DNA from: Pseudoteredinibacter isoporae_A
Lineage (GTDB): Bacteria > Pseudomonadota > Gammaproteobacteria > Pseudomonadales > Cellvibrionaceae
Reading direction: 5' to 3'
DNA length: 64,000 nt
NCBI RefSeq assembly: GCF_040372805.1
Contig: NZ_BAABWJ010000012.1
Span: forward strand, 52,939-116,938
The translations under genes and the position numbers were made by a program. Shown here one piece after another: positions 8,399-17,393 of this stretch. Within the stretch, counting starts at the first letter, position 1; each line of letters begins with the position of its first letter. Below the pieces are notes generated by a model. It ran no database searches. It worked only from the letters and a program-made list of their open reading frames with translations, and was not told the DNA's origin.

Positions 8399-8442
8399 GG
8401 CTGGCAGGCGTGAGAGACTTCACTTCTGTCCAGCCTTTTTTT
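8399..8442 (+). terminator. rho-independent terminator between VOC and LysR genes
   Basis: GGCTGG and CCAGCC arms with an additional CAG/CTG pairing and a seven-T tract. It lies just after the VOC stop and touches the end of the convergent LysR gene. Confidence 0.75.
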
Positions 8443-9352
8443 ATTCGCTTTGATGACGCTGAGTTTCTACCCAATCGATAAAGCGTCGCACGGATGTTTT
8501 CTTGGCTGTGGATATGTTTTGGATCAGACGATAGTGATAGCCGGGTAGAACCGGGCCTTTGATGCGTGCAAAGCGATCAGAAAATTCCTCAGATTCCACG
8601 ATGGTTCGGCTGAGCAATGCTGCACCGTATCCTCGTGTCAGGCTGTCAAGTGCGAGGTTGTAGGCATCCAACGACATGCGTTGAAATGTTTCATACGTCG
8701 AAATCCCGGCGACATCAAACCAGCGCTTCCAGGTGGGGGCATTTAAGTCTGAGCGTTCCCAGCGCACATCGATCAAACGCTTTCCATCGATGGCGTTAAT
8801 GTCTTGCTCGTTGTCATCAGTGCGTAACAGCTCACCACGAATCACTGGGATATAGTGTTCTTGGAACAGATAGATCGAGCTGTCATGCTCGGATTTTTCT
8901 CCATAACGTATGGCAATGTCGATTTCGCTGCTGTCGAGGTCAACACATTGTTCGGAAGAGAAAAGATTCACACTGTATTGAGGAAAACGCTCATAAAACG
9001 CACCGAGTCTCGGCTGCAGCCAGTAACGGGCGAATTCTCGGGTTGTGCTGATATTGATGGTGTTGCCGCTTTGGGCGTTATAGGTATCATCAAATGCCGA
9101 TGCGAAGTAATTCATTCCCAGTGTCACGTCGGGCAATATTCGGCTGCCATGGGCCGTCAGTTGTACATTGCGGCCCGAACGGTCAAATAATTTTACCCCG
9201 AGTTGGGATTCTAAATGACGAATTTGATGGCTGATTGCTGTTGGCGTGACAGACAGTTCCTTTGCCGCATCGCTAATACTCAACAGGCGCGCGGCAGATT
9301 CAAATGCTCGAATAGCATTCATTGTGGGAAGGCGTCTTTTGCTCATTTCCAA
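8441..9352 (-). CDS. LysR-type transcriptional regulator, GcvA-like
   Basis: A 303-residue LysR-family regulator. The N-terminal winged helix-turn-helix spans about residues 8-65 (LPTMNAIRAFESAARLLSIS, then VTPTAISHQIRHLESQLGVK), in the form typical of the GcvA subgroup. A substrate-binding domain of two lobes follows. It sits at the end of the catabolic cluster facing the VOC gene, and is a plausible regulator of the cluster with a pathway intermediate as co-inducer; this is inferred from position only. A start at the Met two codons downstream (9346) is equally possible. Confidence 0.9.
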   Translation of the reverse strand: MEMSKRRLPTMNAIRAFESAARLLSISDAAKELSVTPTAISHQIRHLESQLGVKLFDRSGRNVQLTAHGSRILPDVTLGMNYFASAFDDTYNAQSGNTINISTTREFARYWLQPRLGAFYERFPQYSVNLFSSEQCVDLDSSEIDIAIRYGEKSEHDSSIYLFQEHYIPVIRGELLRTDDNEQDINAIDGKRLIDVRWERSDLNAPTWKRWFDVAGISTYETFQRMSLDAYNLALDSLTRGYGAALLSRTIVESEEFSDRFARIKGPVLPGYHYRLIQNISTAKKTSVRRFIDWVETQRHQSE

Positions 9353-9514
9353 ACCAGCGTGTTGTATTAATACTTCGCTTACTCTTTTGCGAGAGAAGCA
9401 TTATATGGCAAAACACGCTGAATTCGAATGACTCTGACGGCGCTGAGATGACTTGACTGTGCGAGCAGTAGACGGGGGGCTTCGGCACTAAGTGGGTATT
9501 AAGTCGGTACGGTA

Positions 9515-10213
9515 CTAAGCGAACATATCTTTGACCGTTGTAGCGATATAATTTCCCAGTATTTTGTGTTGCTGCAGATCCAGGTGAAGGCCGTCTACTG
9601 CAGCGGACACTCCGACGATCTCAGCGCTGTCGACCACGGCAATATTGTCAGCACTTACTGCTTGTTTAATCGCATCGGGCAGGGCACGAGATTTTTCAGC
9701 TGCACCTGAAAATGCCGCTCGAAAATCCTCATTGGGTATGTCTCCGATGAGAGCCGGGGTAACAATGAGAACTTTGGGGGCAAGATATTCATAAGCAATG
9801 CCGTAATCGCTTGCATTCACCAGTGCGACCAAGCTCATAATCGCTTCGGCAATGTGCTCAACGTCACGTTCAAATTCGGCTTTCAGATCGTTAGTGCCGA
9901 GTGCCAGAATGACGAGATCCAGCGGCATTTCCCGAGCAATAGCTTGAGGTAAAAGGCGAGCACCGTTGAGCATTTGTGCATGCACACTGTTCCAGTCTGT
10001 ACTGTCATCTAAGTTTGTTGAACGCGCGGTCAGCCCATCAACACTGATCTGGTAGTTATCTCCCAGAGCGTTGGCCATAACACCTGCCCAGCGTTCATCA
10101 TCCCGGTATCGTGTGCTGGGGAAGGCGTGGTCAACGCCAATCCAACCCCAGGTGTTGGAATCCCCGTAAACCAGAATGCGTTTTGGGGCAGGGCGGTTGT
10201 CAGGATTACTCAT
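9515..10213 (-). CDS. SGNH/GDSL-family hydrolase (arylesterase-like)
   Basis: A 232-residue SGNH hydrolase. It has the block I nucleophile motif GDSNTWGW near residues 18-25, block III GTND near residue 108, and the catalytic Asp-His in DGLHLD near the C-terminus. The GDSNTWGW form is shared with arylesterases and acetylxylan-type esterases that cleave small acyl or aryl esters. There is no signal peptide, so it should be cytoplasmic. It lies 79 bp downstream of the azoreductase gene in the same direction, so the two may be co-transcribed. Confidence 0.85.
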   Translation of the reverse strand: MSNPDNRPAPKRILVYGDSNTWGWIGVDHAFPSTRYRDDERWAGVMANALGDNYQISVDGLTARSTNLDDSTDWNSVHAQMLNGARLLPQAIAREMPLDLVILALGTNDLKAEFERDVEHIAEAIMSLVALVNASDYGIAYEYLAPKVLIVTPALIGDIPNEDFRAAFSGAAEKSRALPDAIKQAVSADNIAVVDSAEIVGVSAAVDGLHLDLQQHKILGNYIATTVKDMFA

Positions 10214-10292
10214 GTCGTTACATTTCCTGTTGGTGTGTCATCTTTATGAAAAGAGAGGCTTTCGGTTGGACGCTTCATTGCTGTTGCTCGTA

Positions 10293-10955
10293 TTACCCTA
10301 TTTGCATAGCCAGCTGGCGAGCTGCACGTGCGGTATTCTCACGGGCTCTCTCCACAGACGCCAGCCAGCGTTCGTCTTTAAATTCTTCGTATTCCGCAAT
10401 GACTGAGGTCATGTTCTCTGGGGCGGCGCCGAGGTAATGAGCGCAGGCGCGCAGTGCTGGGTCCAGTCCATTCAGCCTGGAGCGTGAAGCCCCTTCTTCA
10501 AACCCGAACTCACCTCGTGAGGACAGCACCAGCAGTTTTTTGTTTTTCAAAATAGCTTCGATGGGATAGTCCCCGCGGGCAAGGTCAAATGAAAAGGTTT
10601 GGCCAACGCGGGCAATGAGATCAAACCAGGCTTTGAGCGGGGCGGGCATGGAGTAGTTGTACATCGGAACGCCTAGCACGATGATGTCGGACCGTGCGAT
10701 TTCATCAATGAGTTGATCGGATTCTTTCAGTATGGCTTTCTGTTCAGGGGTTCTTTGATCTTCGCTGGTAAAGGCTGCCGATATCCAGGCTTCATTAATA
10801 AATGAAGGCGGCTCGAGCCCTACGTCTCGGTGGATGACGCGGGTTGCCTGGTGAGAGCTGAAGGTTTCCAGAAACAAAGCTGTGAGCTCACGGGTGATTG
10901 ATCGGGTTTGTCTCACACTGGAGTTAATGATGAGTATATTGGTTTCATTGGACAT
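10293..10955 (-). CDS. azoR: FMN-dependent NADH-azoreductase (AzoR family)
   Basis: A flavodoxin-fold quinone/azo reductase of 220 residues. The FMN phosphate-binding N-terminus is INSSVRQTRSITREL, the family's hallmark is VPMYNYSMPAPLKAWFDLIA with RVGQTF, and a later flavin-contact segment reads LSSRGEF. AzoR enzymes reduce quinones and azo compounds by two-electron transfer from NADH, acting in the cytoplasm against thiol and quinone stress. ATG 10955 is preferred over one five codons upstream because it starts the conserved strand at the usual distance. Confidence 0.85.
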   Translation of the reverse strand: MSNETNILIINSSVRQTRSITRELTALFLETFSSHQATRVIHRDVGLEPPSFINEAWISAAFTSEDQRTPEQKAILKESDQLIDEIARSDIIVLGVPMYNYSMPAPLKAWFDLIARVGQTFSFDLARGDYPIEAILKNKKLLVLSSRGEFGFEEGASRSRLNGLDPALRACAHYLGAAPENMTSVIAEYEEFKDERWLASVERARENTARAARQLAMQIG

Positions 10956-11026
10956 GGTTTTATGTTCCACGAAGTTTATATGAATAGCGAAAATTGCGTC
11001 GGTATGTATTACATTCTTTTTTCAAC

Positions 11027-11377
11027 TTATTGCTGTTGTTCCGTGAGCGAGTGAGGTTTGCCGGGGTTTGGCGTCGACTGCTGTAGATTGGAATAACGAA
11101 TAGAAACGCTATCGCGGTCGATCATAGCGAGCAACTTTTGGCTACGAGCATCGTGGTTAAACTTTTCGAGACCTGTGTTTGCCGAGTCCCGGTCGTTCCA
11201 AAAAACCAGTTCAACCCAAATGTCATTTCGTTTTGCGATATGGCGATAAACAAAGCCTTCGGTTTCGTCCAGAATAGCTAAGGTTTCATCGAGTGCATCC
11301 AGAACCTGATGGTCTGGAATGTCCGAGAGGCATTGGAATTCGACATATTCCAATACCGTTGCGTTTTGATAGTCCAT
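11027..11377 (-). CDS. ABM-like dimeric alpha+beta barrel protein
   Basis: The 116-residue product resembles the antibiotic-biosynthesis-monooxygenase-like ferredoxin fold. A first strand (VLEYVEFQC) leads to a helix of about 20 residues (QVLDALDETLAILDETEGF), then YRHIAKRNDIWVELVFWND and a final helix. The open frame extends 31 codons further upstream into the neighbouring gene; ATG 11377 fits the fold better. It starts 20 bp after the thioredoxin-fold gene and is probably co-transcribed with it. The reaction is unknown; heme or quinol oxidation is usual for the fold but not shown here. Confidence 0.68.
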   Translation of the reverse strand: MDYQNATVLEYVEFQCLSDIPDHQVLDALDETLAILDETEGFVYRHIAKRNDIWVELVFWNDRDSANTGLEKFNHDARSQKLLAMIDRDSVSIRYSNLQQSTPNPGKPHSLTEQQQ

Positions 11378-11397
11378 CACACGTTTATGTCCGCTGA

Positions 11398-13233
11398 TTA
11401 GTAGGTTTCTGCTATACGTTCTATTTCTGCACGGGTTTTCAGTGGCAGAGAACATCGGTTGGGGTTGCATATGAACATGACCGGTTCACCCAAGTCGGGA
11501 TAACGTCCAGGCGGTTCAAAATGAATGACTTTCCTTGGGTGGTTAAAAGCTAAGCCAGCTTGGTAAAGCGCCTGGCTTCGAGCGTCAGAGACATCTGTGC
11601 TGACAACCGTGAATTCGACATACTCGGCAGTGAGTAACTCTGCGAGCAAAGCGGTTTCTGCCGTTGCTTTACCTTCTCTGGATAGAACCTGATGGCTTGC
11701 AACCGCTCGAAGCGTGGCCTCTGCGATGCCCTGATATTGCGAGTCTTTGCTCAGGACATGGAGTTTGTAAAAAAATTGGCCGGCGAGGGCATTGCTCTCC
11801 AGAGGTTTACGCGGAGGAATAGGGTCATCAGGGTGAAGGGGAAGTGCCCAAAATCCACCGACTTTTTTGTCGTACAAATGTGTCAACATGGCGTTCGCCA
11901 GCTGCTTGCTCATATTGAGCCAATGCCGATCGGCTGTCTGCTGATACAACTCTATAAACGCGATTCCAAAACGAGCTTGGGCAATCAACAGCGGTCGGTC
12001 GATCAAAGCCAGAGGTCGTAAGCGCTCATCGTTGGTGACTGCCTCCGATGGGGTTGTTTGAAGTAACCACCCCTCAGGCGTCATCTGGGTGGCAACAAAA
12101 TGATTGGCCGCTTGTAAGGCTTTGTCCAGATATTCTGGTTTGCCTACAGCCTGATAGGCCGATAAATAGGAGAGGATGATTTCAGCATTTTTGTCGGCGT
12201 AGACAGCATGATCTACGGGGGGAATGCCATAGCGTCGACGTTCCTTATCGCTGCTGAGCATCCAGTAATCTTGTGGCCACCAATCGTCCGGCAGTTGCGG
12301 TGGTGTATCTTTCTGGTTCGAATACCACTGCCCGACGTCGTTTCGCATCCAGTTATCCAAAAAACGATCGACATTGTTGATTGCGTGTCGGTATTTGGGG
12401 TCATTGGTATGTCGATAAGCCCATGCAAAAGCATTCATGGCGTTGGCCTGATTGCTGATGCGTTTTTCGGGGATGGCGAGCAGACGTTGAAACTCTTCCG
12501 GTATATCAGGTGAACCTTCGGTGATGTTAGCCTCGTAGGCGCCTCCCCAAACCGGGTCGAGGGTGTGAATGAAGGTGTCGCTGACGTTGAGTGCTCGGGA
12601 CAGAAGTTCCTCGTCTTTCAGCAGGTGCGCTCTGAGATAGAGATGCGCCAGTTTGGCGCCATCTGACTCGGCGTTCACACCCCATTGATTCCAGCCATTA
12701 ACGCGGGCATTAAATACGCGATCAATTTGATCTCGTAAACGGTCGCGCAGCATGGTGAGTGGTGATGTTACGGGTTCAGGTTGCGCTGCGTAAGGTGAAT
12801 CGGGATCTTGCGTGAGTGTGCCCGTTTCGTGCTTTCTGATCAGCTCGTTTAAAATAGGAATGAAATTTTGGGGGAATCGATTGCCTGCCATTGCAAACAC
12901 TTGTTGCCCATCAGGCATGAGAAAAACCGTTGCAGGCCAGGCCCAGTCAGAATAACGCTCTCCAATGTCCGGGCGAGCCTGAGAGTCTACGGCAATACTG
13001 ATAAAGTGTTTGTTTAACAGCTTTATCACATCAGGGTGACGATAGCTGTGTTGCTCCATTCGATTACAAGCTGTGCACCCTTCAAGGCCCACATTGATGA
13101 GGATCAATTTGTTTTCTCTTCGGGCGGCATCGAATGTAGTTTGGCTCCAAGGTTGCCAAACCACTTCGGCCGTGCTTTTAACGTTGAAGAGCAGTAGGGC
13201 AAACAGTAGAGATCGGTGTAGCTTTCTCATCAT
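11398..13233 (-). CDS. exported DUF255 thioredoxin-like / YyaL-type protein
   Basis: A 611-residue protein with a signal peptide (MRKLHRSLLFALLLFNVKS). A DUF255 thioredoxin-like domain follows, with a redox CTAC motif at residues 53-56. A long alpha/alpha-barrel part comes next, with the six-hairpin glycosidase-like repeats of YyaL/SPATA20 proteins (for example GGAYEANITEGSP, AHLYLRAHLLKDEELLSRAL). The C-terminus carries a further CNPNRCS cysteine pair. Family members are poorly characterised; redox and sugar-epimerase-like roles have been suggested. It follows a TlpA-like thioredoxin gene by 57 bp, which suggests both act on thiols in the envelope. Confidence 0.82.
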   Translation of the reverse strand: MMRKLHRSLLFALLLFNVKSTAEVVWQPWSQTTFDAARRENKLILINVGLEGCTACNRMEQHSYRHPDVIKLLNKHFISIAVDSQARPDIGERYSDWAWPATVFLMPDGQQVFAMAGNRFPQNFIPILNELIRKHETGTLTQDPDSPYAAQPEPVTSPLTMLRDRLRDQIDRVFNARVNGWNQWGVNAESDGAKLAHLYLRAHLLKDEELLSRALNVSDTFIHTLDPVWGGAYEANITEGSPDIPEEFQRLLAIPEKRISNQANAMNAFAWAYRHTNDPKYRHAINNVDRFLDNWMRNDVGQWYSNQKDTPPQLPDDWWPQDYWMLSSDKERRRYGIPPVDHAVYADKNAEIILSYLSAYQAVGKPEYLDKALQAANHFVATQMTPEGWLLQTTPSEAVTNDERLRPLALIDRPLLIAQARFGIAFIELYQQTADRHWLNMSKQLANAMLTHLYDKKVGGFWALPLHPDDPIPPRKPLESNALAGQFFYKLHVLSKDSQYQGIAEATLRAVASHQVLSREGKATAETALLAELLTAEYVEFTVVSTDVSDARSQALYQAGLAFNHPRKVIHFEPPGRYPDLGEPVMFICNPNRCSLPLKTRAEIERIAETY

Positions 13234-13290
13234 GTTTTTACTCTTTTGTGTGATACCGAAGAGACATCTTTTTCAACGCCGTTCGAATGC

Positions 13291-13743
13291 TTATTGTGGC
13301 TTGGGTATCAGTAGGGTGTTCAGCTGAGTTTCAATTTTTTCTTTCGTTTTAGGGTTGTACCCTGGATAAGAGCCAACGAGCTTACCCTCCGTGTCATAGA
13401 GGAAGCTGGTCGGCATGCCAATCAGTGGGTAGCGCGAGGATAAAGTTTTATCCTGATCGTGGATTACGGTGAATTGTGCAGGATGTTGATCGAGAAACGA
13501 GTTCATCGCCTCTGAGGAATCATCGACACTGACTGCAATAATGTTCAGGCCTTTATCCGCGTACTTTTTATGAATCTGATTCATCCACGGAAAAGATTTC
13601 TTGCATGGAACGCACCACGATGCCCAGAAATCCAGATACACAACCTGACCCCGATAGTGAGACAGGTCGAGAGAAGACGACCATAGGCTATGGCTGAACA
13701 GGAGGATGCTCATGACACAAGCTGCGAAAGTGGGTGTTTTCAT
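13291..13743 (-). CDS. TlpA/ResA-like thiol-disulfide oxidoreductase
   Basis: A 150-residue exported thioredoxin with an N-terminal hydrophobic signal and the active site WCVPC at residues 43-47. The cis-proline region reads GMPTSFLYD. The central insert (KYADKGLNIIAVSVDDS) is that of TlpA/ResA proteins, which reduce disulfides in exported proteins, for example apocytochromes. It is the first gene of the unit containing the DUF255 protein and the ABM-like protein. Confidence 0.88.
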   Translation of the reverse strand: MKTPTFAACVMSILLFSHSLWSSSLDLSHYRGQVVYLDFWASWCVPCKKSFPWMNQIHKKYADKGLNIIAVSVDDSSEAMNSFLDQHPAQFTVIHDQDKTLSSRYPLIGMPTSFLYDTEGKLVGSYPGYNPKTKEKIETQLNTLLIPKPQ

Positions 13744-13995
13744 ATCGAATTCTTGACTGAGAAACTGAATAGAGTGTTTGGAAATTCTAATATGAGCAAA
13801 GACGCTGGTCTGCTGAGAAAATATTCACGTAAGCTGAGAATTGCTTCACTACTGATGTCACAGCGGCATTGAGACAACATCAGAAGAAAAGCTAAAAGCT
13901 TGAAAACCCAAGTAATCTTGAGCCATAAAGCCCAATGCGGGGAGGGGGTGGAGGCTAAGAGCAACTTGCCTCCTTATCGGGCTCAGTATCCCGCC

Positions 13996-14670
13996 TTAGG
14001 GTGCGGCGTTCAAATGTCCGGTTTTCACATAGATCAACGCACCATCTTCTTTAGTGTAGGGCGTGTGCTGGCTTAAGTGGGGGCTGCGTATCCACGTGCC
14101 CTGGGGATATTCACCATGTTCATCAAAGAAGGTGCCGCTGAGCACCAGAATTTCTTCGCCACCCCAATGTTTGTGCGCATTGAAGCGGGTGTTCGGCGCC
14201 CACTTCACCAGTGCAACCTGTTCGGCGTCGTAGTTATGCAGCGGTAACACAGACAGTCCGTCTACCAGACCGGGAGACCATTGGGCGGTTGGTGTGTGCT
14301 GGTGTTTCTGTTCCGTATCCTGAGAGGCAAACTGATGAAGCTTTACAAAAATCGTTGCACCGTCAGGTCCAACCTTTGGTGTGTGTCGTGTACCGATTGG
14401 GTTTCTCACATAAGTTCCAGTCGGGTAATCGCCATGTTCATCGCTGAAGATGCCTTCCAGTACCAGAAACTCTTCGCCGCCGCTGTGGATGTGTGGAGAG
14501 AATTCACTGTTCGGGGCATAGCGTACCAGAGACGTCGTTCTTCCCACTTCGTCGCCGATACGATCGAGCATCATTCGCTCAACGCCGGGCATGGGTGAGT
14601 CGACCCAGTGGTAATCGCTGGGTCTAATGACGACACGGTGATCGAAGTCATTGTTGATGGTCAGGGCCAT
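13996..14670 (-). CDS. double-cupin protein (ChrR C-terminal-like)
   Basis: The 224-residue protein is an internal duplication of a cupin. Both halves carry the same metal-binding pattern: HIHSGGEEFLVLEGIFSDEH in the first, HKHWGGEEILVLSGTFFDEH in the second. Each is followed by G-T-(Y/W)-(V/I)-R and a distal HTP. This is the cupin form found at the C-terminus of ChrR anti-sigma factors and in stand-alone acetylacetone-cleaving-like enzymes. No anti-sigma zinc domain or sigma factor gene is present here, so it is probably an enzyme or ligand sensor. ATG 14670 follows GGAGG, which favours it over an upstream ATG at 14721. Confidence 0.82.
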   Translation of the reverse strand: MALTINNDFDHRVVIRPSDYHWVDSPMPGVERMMLDRIGDEVGRTTSLVRYAPNSEFSPHIHSGGEEFLVLEGIFSDEHGDYPTGTYVRNPIGTRHTPKVGPDGATIFVKLHQFASQDTEQKHQHTPTAQWSPGLVDGLSVLPLHNYDAEQVALVKWAPNTRFNAHKHWGGEEILVLSGTFFDEHGEYPQGTWIRSPHLSQHTPYTKEDGALIYVKTGHLNAAP

Positions 14671-14793
14671 TCGGAGCCTCCAGAGTGTTAGATAACCAGT
14701 ATAAAAGTTGATGTCGCCCATAGGGTTTCTGGCAACATCGTTTCAACAGAATGCACGCCTCGTCGAGTGATGATTTACGAGGCGCTTGAAGAG

Positions 14794-15564
14794 TCAGGCA
14801 TTACGTCCAGCAATCACACCGCCATCGACATCCCAAATGGCGCCCGTAACCCAGCTGGCCTGATCAGATAGCAAAAATTCAATCACATTGGCGACATCCT
14901 CGGATTGACCAATTCGGCCAATGGGATGGAAGTCATTGAATCCGGCCAACGCTTCTGGAATTTGTTCCTCTTCGATAAACGCTTTGTAAATCGTAGTTTG
15001 AACAACAGCGGGGGATACCGCGTTAACCCGGATGTTATGATCCGCAAGCTCCATTGCCAAGTGCTGAGTTAATGAGTGAAGTCCCGCTTTCGCCATCGAA
15101 TATGCAGAAGATGGCGTCACTTTAATGGATTGTTTTGCCCACATAGAACCAATATTGACGATGGCACCACCGCCGTGCGTTTTCATGTTCTTCGCAACAG
15201 CTTGTGTAATGAAGAAGGTCGAATGGTTCAGTTCAGACTGAATGAAATAATCTTGTTTACTGTGTTCCAAAAATGGGGTGGGTTTAAAGTAGCCGGCTGC
15301 ATTGACCAGGTAGTTTATGTGGCGTTCGTCGTTTTCAATGGTTTTAATCAACGTGTCAACAGCCGACGGTGAGTACAAATCCACAGAACGGGTTTCCACG
15401 GTGACATCACTGATATCCGCAATCTCACTTTGGGCCCGCTTGAGGCCGTCTTCGCTTCGCGCCACTAATATCAAATTGATGCCTCGTTGCGCCAACTGCT
15501 TGGCGGTATCCAGAGCCATTCCCTTGGAGCCGCCGATAAGGAGTGCGGTTTGTGATGGAGTCAT
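14794..15564 (-). CDS. short-chain dehydrogenase/reductase under TetR control
   Basis: A 256-residue classical SDR. It has a slightly unusual cofactor motif (GGSKGMALDTAKQL), NAAG near residue 89, a catalytic Ser in NIGSMW, the YSMAK Tyr-Lys pair, and a typical ending DQASWVTGAIWDVDGG. It is an NAD(P)-dependent oxidoreductase of unknown substrate. Its promoter region (15565-15682) holds two copies of the 16-bp palindrome that also flanks the adjacent tetR gene. Expression is therefore most likely repressed by that TetR protein and induced by a small molecule. Confidence 0.88.
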   Translation of the reverse strand: MTPSQTALLIGGSKGMALDTAKQLAQRGINLILVARSEDGLKRAQSEIADISDVTVETRSVDLYSPSAVDTLIKTIENDERHINYLVNAAGYFKPTPFLEHSKQDYFIQSELNHSTFFITQAVAKNMKTHGGGAIVNIGSMWAKQSIKVTPSSAYSMAKAGLHSLTQHLAMELADHNIRVNAVSPAVVQTTIYKAFIEEEQIPEALAGFNDFHPIGRIGQSEDVANVIEFLLSDQASWVTGAIWDVDGGVIAGRNA

Positions 15565-15584
15565 GGTAATTACCTCTTTATATA

Positions 15585-15656
15585 TCTACTCATAGGTAGA
15601 TAGATTGGTGGTTAAAAAAGACGCTTTGCGTCATTATCTATCTACCTATAGGTAGA
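15585..15656. promoter_or_regulatory. paired TetR operators upstream of the SDR gene
   Basis: Two 16-bp inverted repeats lie in the 118-bp gap before the SDR start. TCTACTCATAGGTAGA is at 15585-15600 and the perfect palindrome TCTACCTATAGGTAGA at 15641-15656. Each has an extra TAG/CTA extension pointing toward the other site. The same palindrome recurs twice at the tetR promoter. They are the probable binding sites of the TetR protein encoded alongside. Confidence 0.85.
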
Positions 15657-15682
15657 TTTTAAGGGTAAAAAAAGGCCAGAAA

Positions 15683-16255
15683 TCAGCCTTTCATTTGCAT
15701 CAGTGCTTCACTGATGATGTCTTCAAAGTATTCGGGTCGTTTTTTGCTTCGGGCAATCAACATTCCGCCTTCTAACGCGGCGAGGAAATGAGCCGCTGCC
15801 GGGCGGCAATTGATGGTGTCTTTGATGTGTCCTTGTTCTTTGCCAAGCTCAATCGAAACCGTAACCCAGTTTTCCATAAGTTGGAAAAACTCAACGAGTT
15901 TGTCGTTCACTTCATCTGGCAGGGCCAGCATATCGCTTGCGAGCATGCCGCACATGCAGAACTTGCCTTCTTTAACGACGCTCACGTACAGTTGCCCGAG
16001 CGCTTCCAGTCGCGCTATGCCTTGACTCCGCTGCTGGGCAATGTCATCCAGCCGACACCGAAAATGCTCGATATACCGCTCCGTCATGCTGAACGCCAGG
16101 TCCTGCTTAGTCGGAAAATAATAGTGGATGCTGGAGGTTTTTACGCCCACTTCGCGCTGCAGGTCTTTATAGCTGAAGGCGTTAAACCCTCGGGTCTGCG
16201 TATAGCGCTCAGCGACATCCAGAACTTTATGGGCGGTTTCGTTTAAATCTTGCAT
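15683..16255 (-). CDS. TetR/AcrR-family transcriptional repressor
   Basis: A 190-residue TetR-family regulator. Its DNA-binding domain spans about residues 5-50 (AERYTQTRGFNAFSYKDLQR, then VGVKTSSIHYYFPTKQDLA), followed by a helical ligand-binding domain. Its form resembles AcuR/NemR-like repressors of small reactive compounds. A start at 16270 is possible, but that ATG overlaps the operator at 16270-16285 and has no spaced ribosome binding site; ATG 16255 has AAGAG upstream. It is followed by the SDR gene. Four shared operator copies argue for autoregulation plus control of the SDR. Confidence 0.9.
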   Translation of the reverse strand: MQDLNETAHKVLDVAERYTQTRGFNAFSYKDLQREVGVKTSSIHYYFPTKQDLAFSMTERYIEHFRCRLDDIAQQRSQGIARLEALGQLYVSVVKEGKFCMCGMLASDMLALPDEVNDKLVEFFQLMENWVTVSIELGKEQGHIKDTINCRPAAAHFLAALEGGMLIARSKKRPEYFEDIISEALMQMKG

Positions 16256-16269
16256 TGGAGAGCTCTTCA

Positions 16270-16334
16270 TCTACCTGTGAGTAGATAGTACGCCAGAATG
16301 TCATTTTGTCAACGACTATCTACTGAAAGGTAGA
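16270..16334. promoter_or_regulatory. paired TetR operators upstream of tetR
   Basis: TCTACCTGTGAGTAGA lies at 16270-16285 and TCTACTGAAAGGTAGA at 16319-16334. They share the TCTAC-N6-GTAGA layout with the two sites at the SDR promoter, and have the same facing TAG/CTA extensions. Their position immediately upstream of the tetR coding region predicts autorepression. Confidence 0.85.
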
Positions 16335-16406
16335 TGATTGCGGCTCGCCCACGAAACTCGCCGCTGATCTGTCGGTCCTGCCTGGTAAATTGTGTAAAGG
16401 CTCGTC

Positions 16407-17282
16407 TTATTGCTCCTGAAGCGGATCCTCAGGTTTGATATCCAGTTCTTCAATAAAGCGTATTGCTGGACCTAGGGGGAGAGATTTATCAGCGTCTCTC
16501 GCGTAGACCATGTGAACATCCTGACGCATCTCGAATGCGTTTTTCACTTGGTATAGGTGCTGTTGCTTGAGATATGGTTCTACCAGTGCTCGAGGCAAGT
16601 AGGCGGCTCCTTTGTGGCTTAGTACAAATTCAAGCGCGATATGGCTTTGCCCGGTGTTAAGGATGGGAGCCACAGGTTCAGCAAATAGACGAGCTTGTTG
16701 TAAATTGAACGCCGTGCCCCAGTCAACAAATACATGCCCAATCGCGGGCACGTCAGCCAGTGATCGGTCCGGCAGATTACACACCATGATCAGTTCCAGG
16801 TTTCCAATTTTTCTGGATTCGAGATCAATATTGGTGGGGGCATCCAAAACCACAGCAATATCTAAACGCCCACCCAGGAGTGACCGAATAAGGTGCTGGG
16901 ATTGGTTGATCTCAGTACGCATATACAAATTAGGAAAATGGGACGCCAGTTTAGGTAACACGGATTGCAGGAACGTATCCCAGAGATTGGAGGTTCCTCC
17001 AATGGAAAGCTGCATATCTTGCTGCCTGGGGGCCCCCACTTCCTGAACTGCAAGTTGCCAGGCCGCCAACAGGTTTTCAGCATGAGACAGTAGTCTTTCA
17101 CCAGCGGGTGTCAGCAATATGTTGTTCCGTTGACGTGTGAAGACCTGCACTCCGACAGTGTCTTCCAATTGTTTGATGCGAGAGCTGACAGCGGATTGGG
17201 TCAAGTAAAGGTTTTCCGCCGCGTGGCCAAAATGGCGTGTTTTCGCGACCTCAAGGAATGTTCTCAGCAAATCAGTATTCAT
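16407..17282 (-). CDS. hdfR: LysR-type regulator, HdfR-like
   Basis: A 291-residue LysR protein beginning MNTDLLRTFLEVAKTRHFG, a start typical of HdfR. The winged helix-turn-helix continues through LTQSAVSSRIKQLEDTVG. The open frame begins seven codons upstream, but the Met at 17282 matches the family. HdfR represses flagellar master genes and affects glutamate synthase expression in enterics; its targets here are unknown. The gene is divergent from a MaoP/DUF413 gene, an arrangement conserved with E. coli hdfR-maoP (yifE), which supports orthology. A 26-bp palindrome lies in the shared promoter region. Confidence 0.85.
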   Translation of the reverse strand: MNTDLLRTFLEVAKTRHFGHAAENLYLTQSAVSSRIKQLEDTVGVQVFTRQRNNILLTPAGERLLSHAENLLAAWQLAVQEVGAPRQQDMQLSIGGTSNLWDTFLQSVLPKLASHFPNLYMRTEINQSQHLIRSLLGGRLDIAVVLDAPTNIDLESRKIGNLELIMVCNLPDRSLADVPAIGHVFVDWGTAFNLQQARLFAEPVAPILNTGQSHIALEFVLSHKGAAYLPRALVEPYLKQQHLYQVKNAFEMRQDVHMVYARDADKSLPLGPAIRFIEELDIKPEDPLQEQ

Positions 17283-17303
17283 GAATAATCCGAGTACGAT
17301 CAA

Positions 17304-17329
17304 ATTTTTCTATCGATAACTAGAAAAAT
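17304..17329. promoter_or_regulatory. palindrome in the hdfR-like/maoP-like intergenic region
   Basis: Perfect 9-bp arms ATTTTTCTA (17304-17312) and TAGAAAAAT (17321-17329) are separated by 8 bp, 22 bp upstream of the LysR start codon. LysR regulators bind imperfect dyads in such divergent promoters, so it is a likely HdfR-like binding site. Confidence 0.6.
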
Positions 17330-17393
17330 CTATCATTTTACAGCTTTCAAATACAAGTAAATAATCGCCCGAAGTGGCATTTAACGATTGAAG

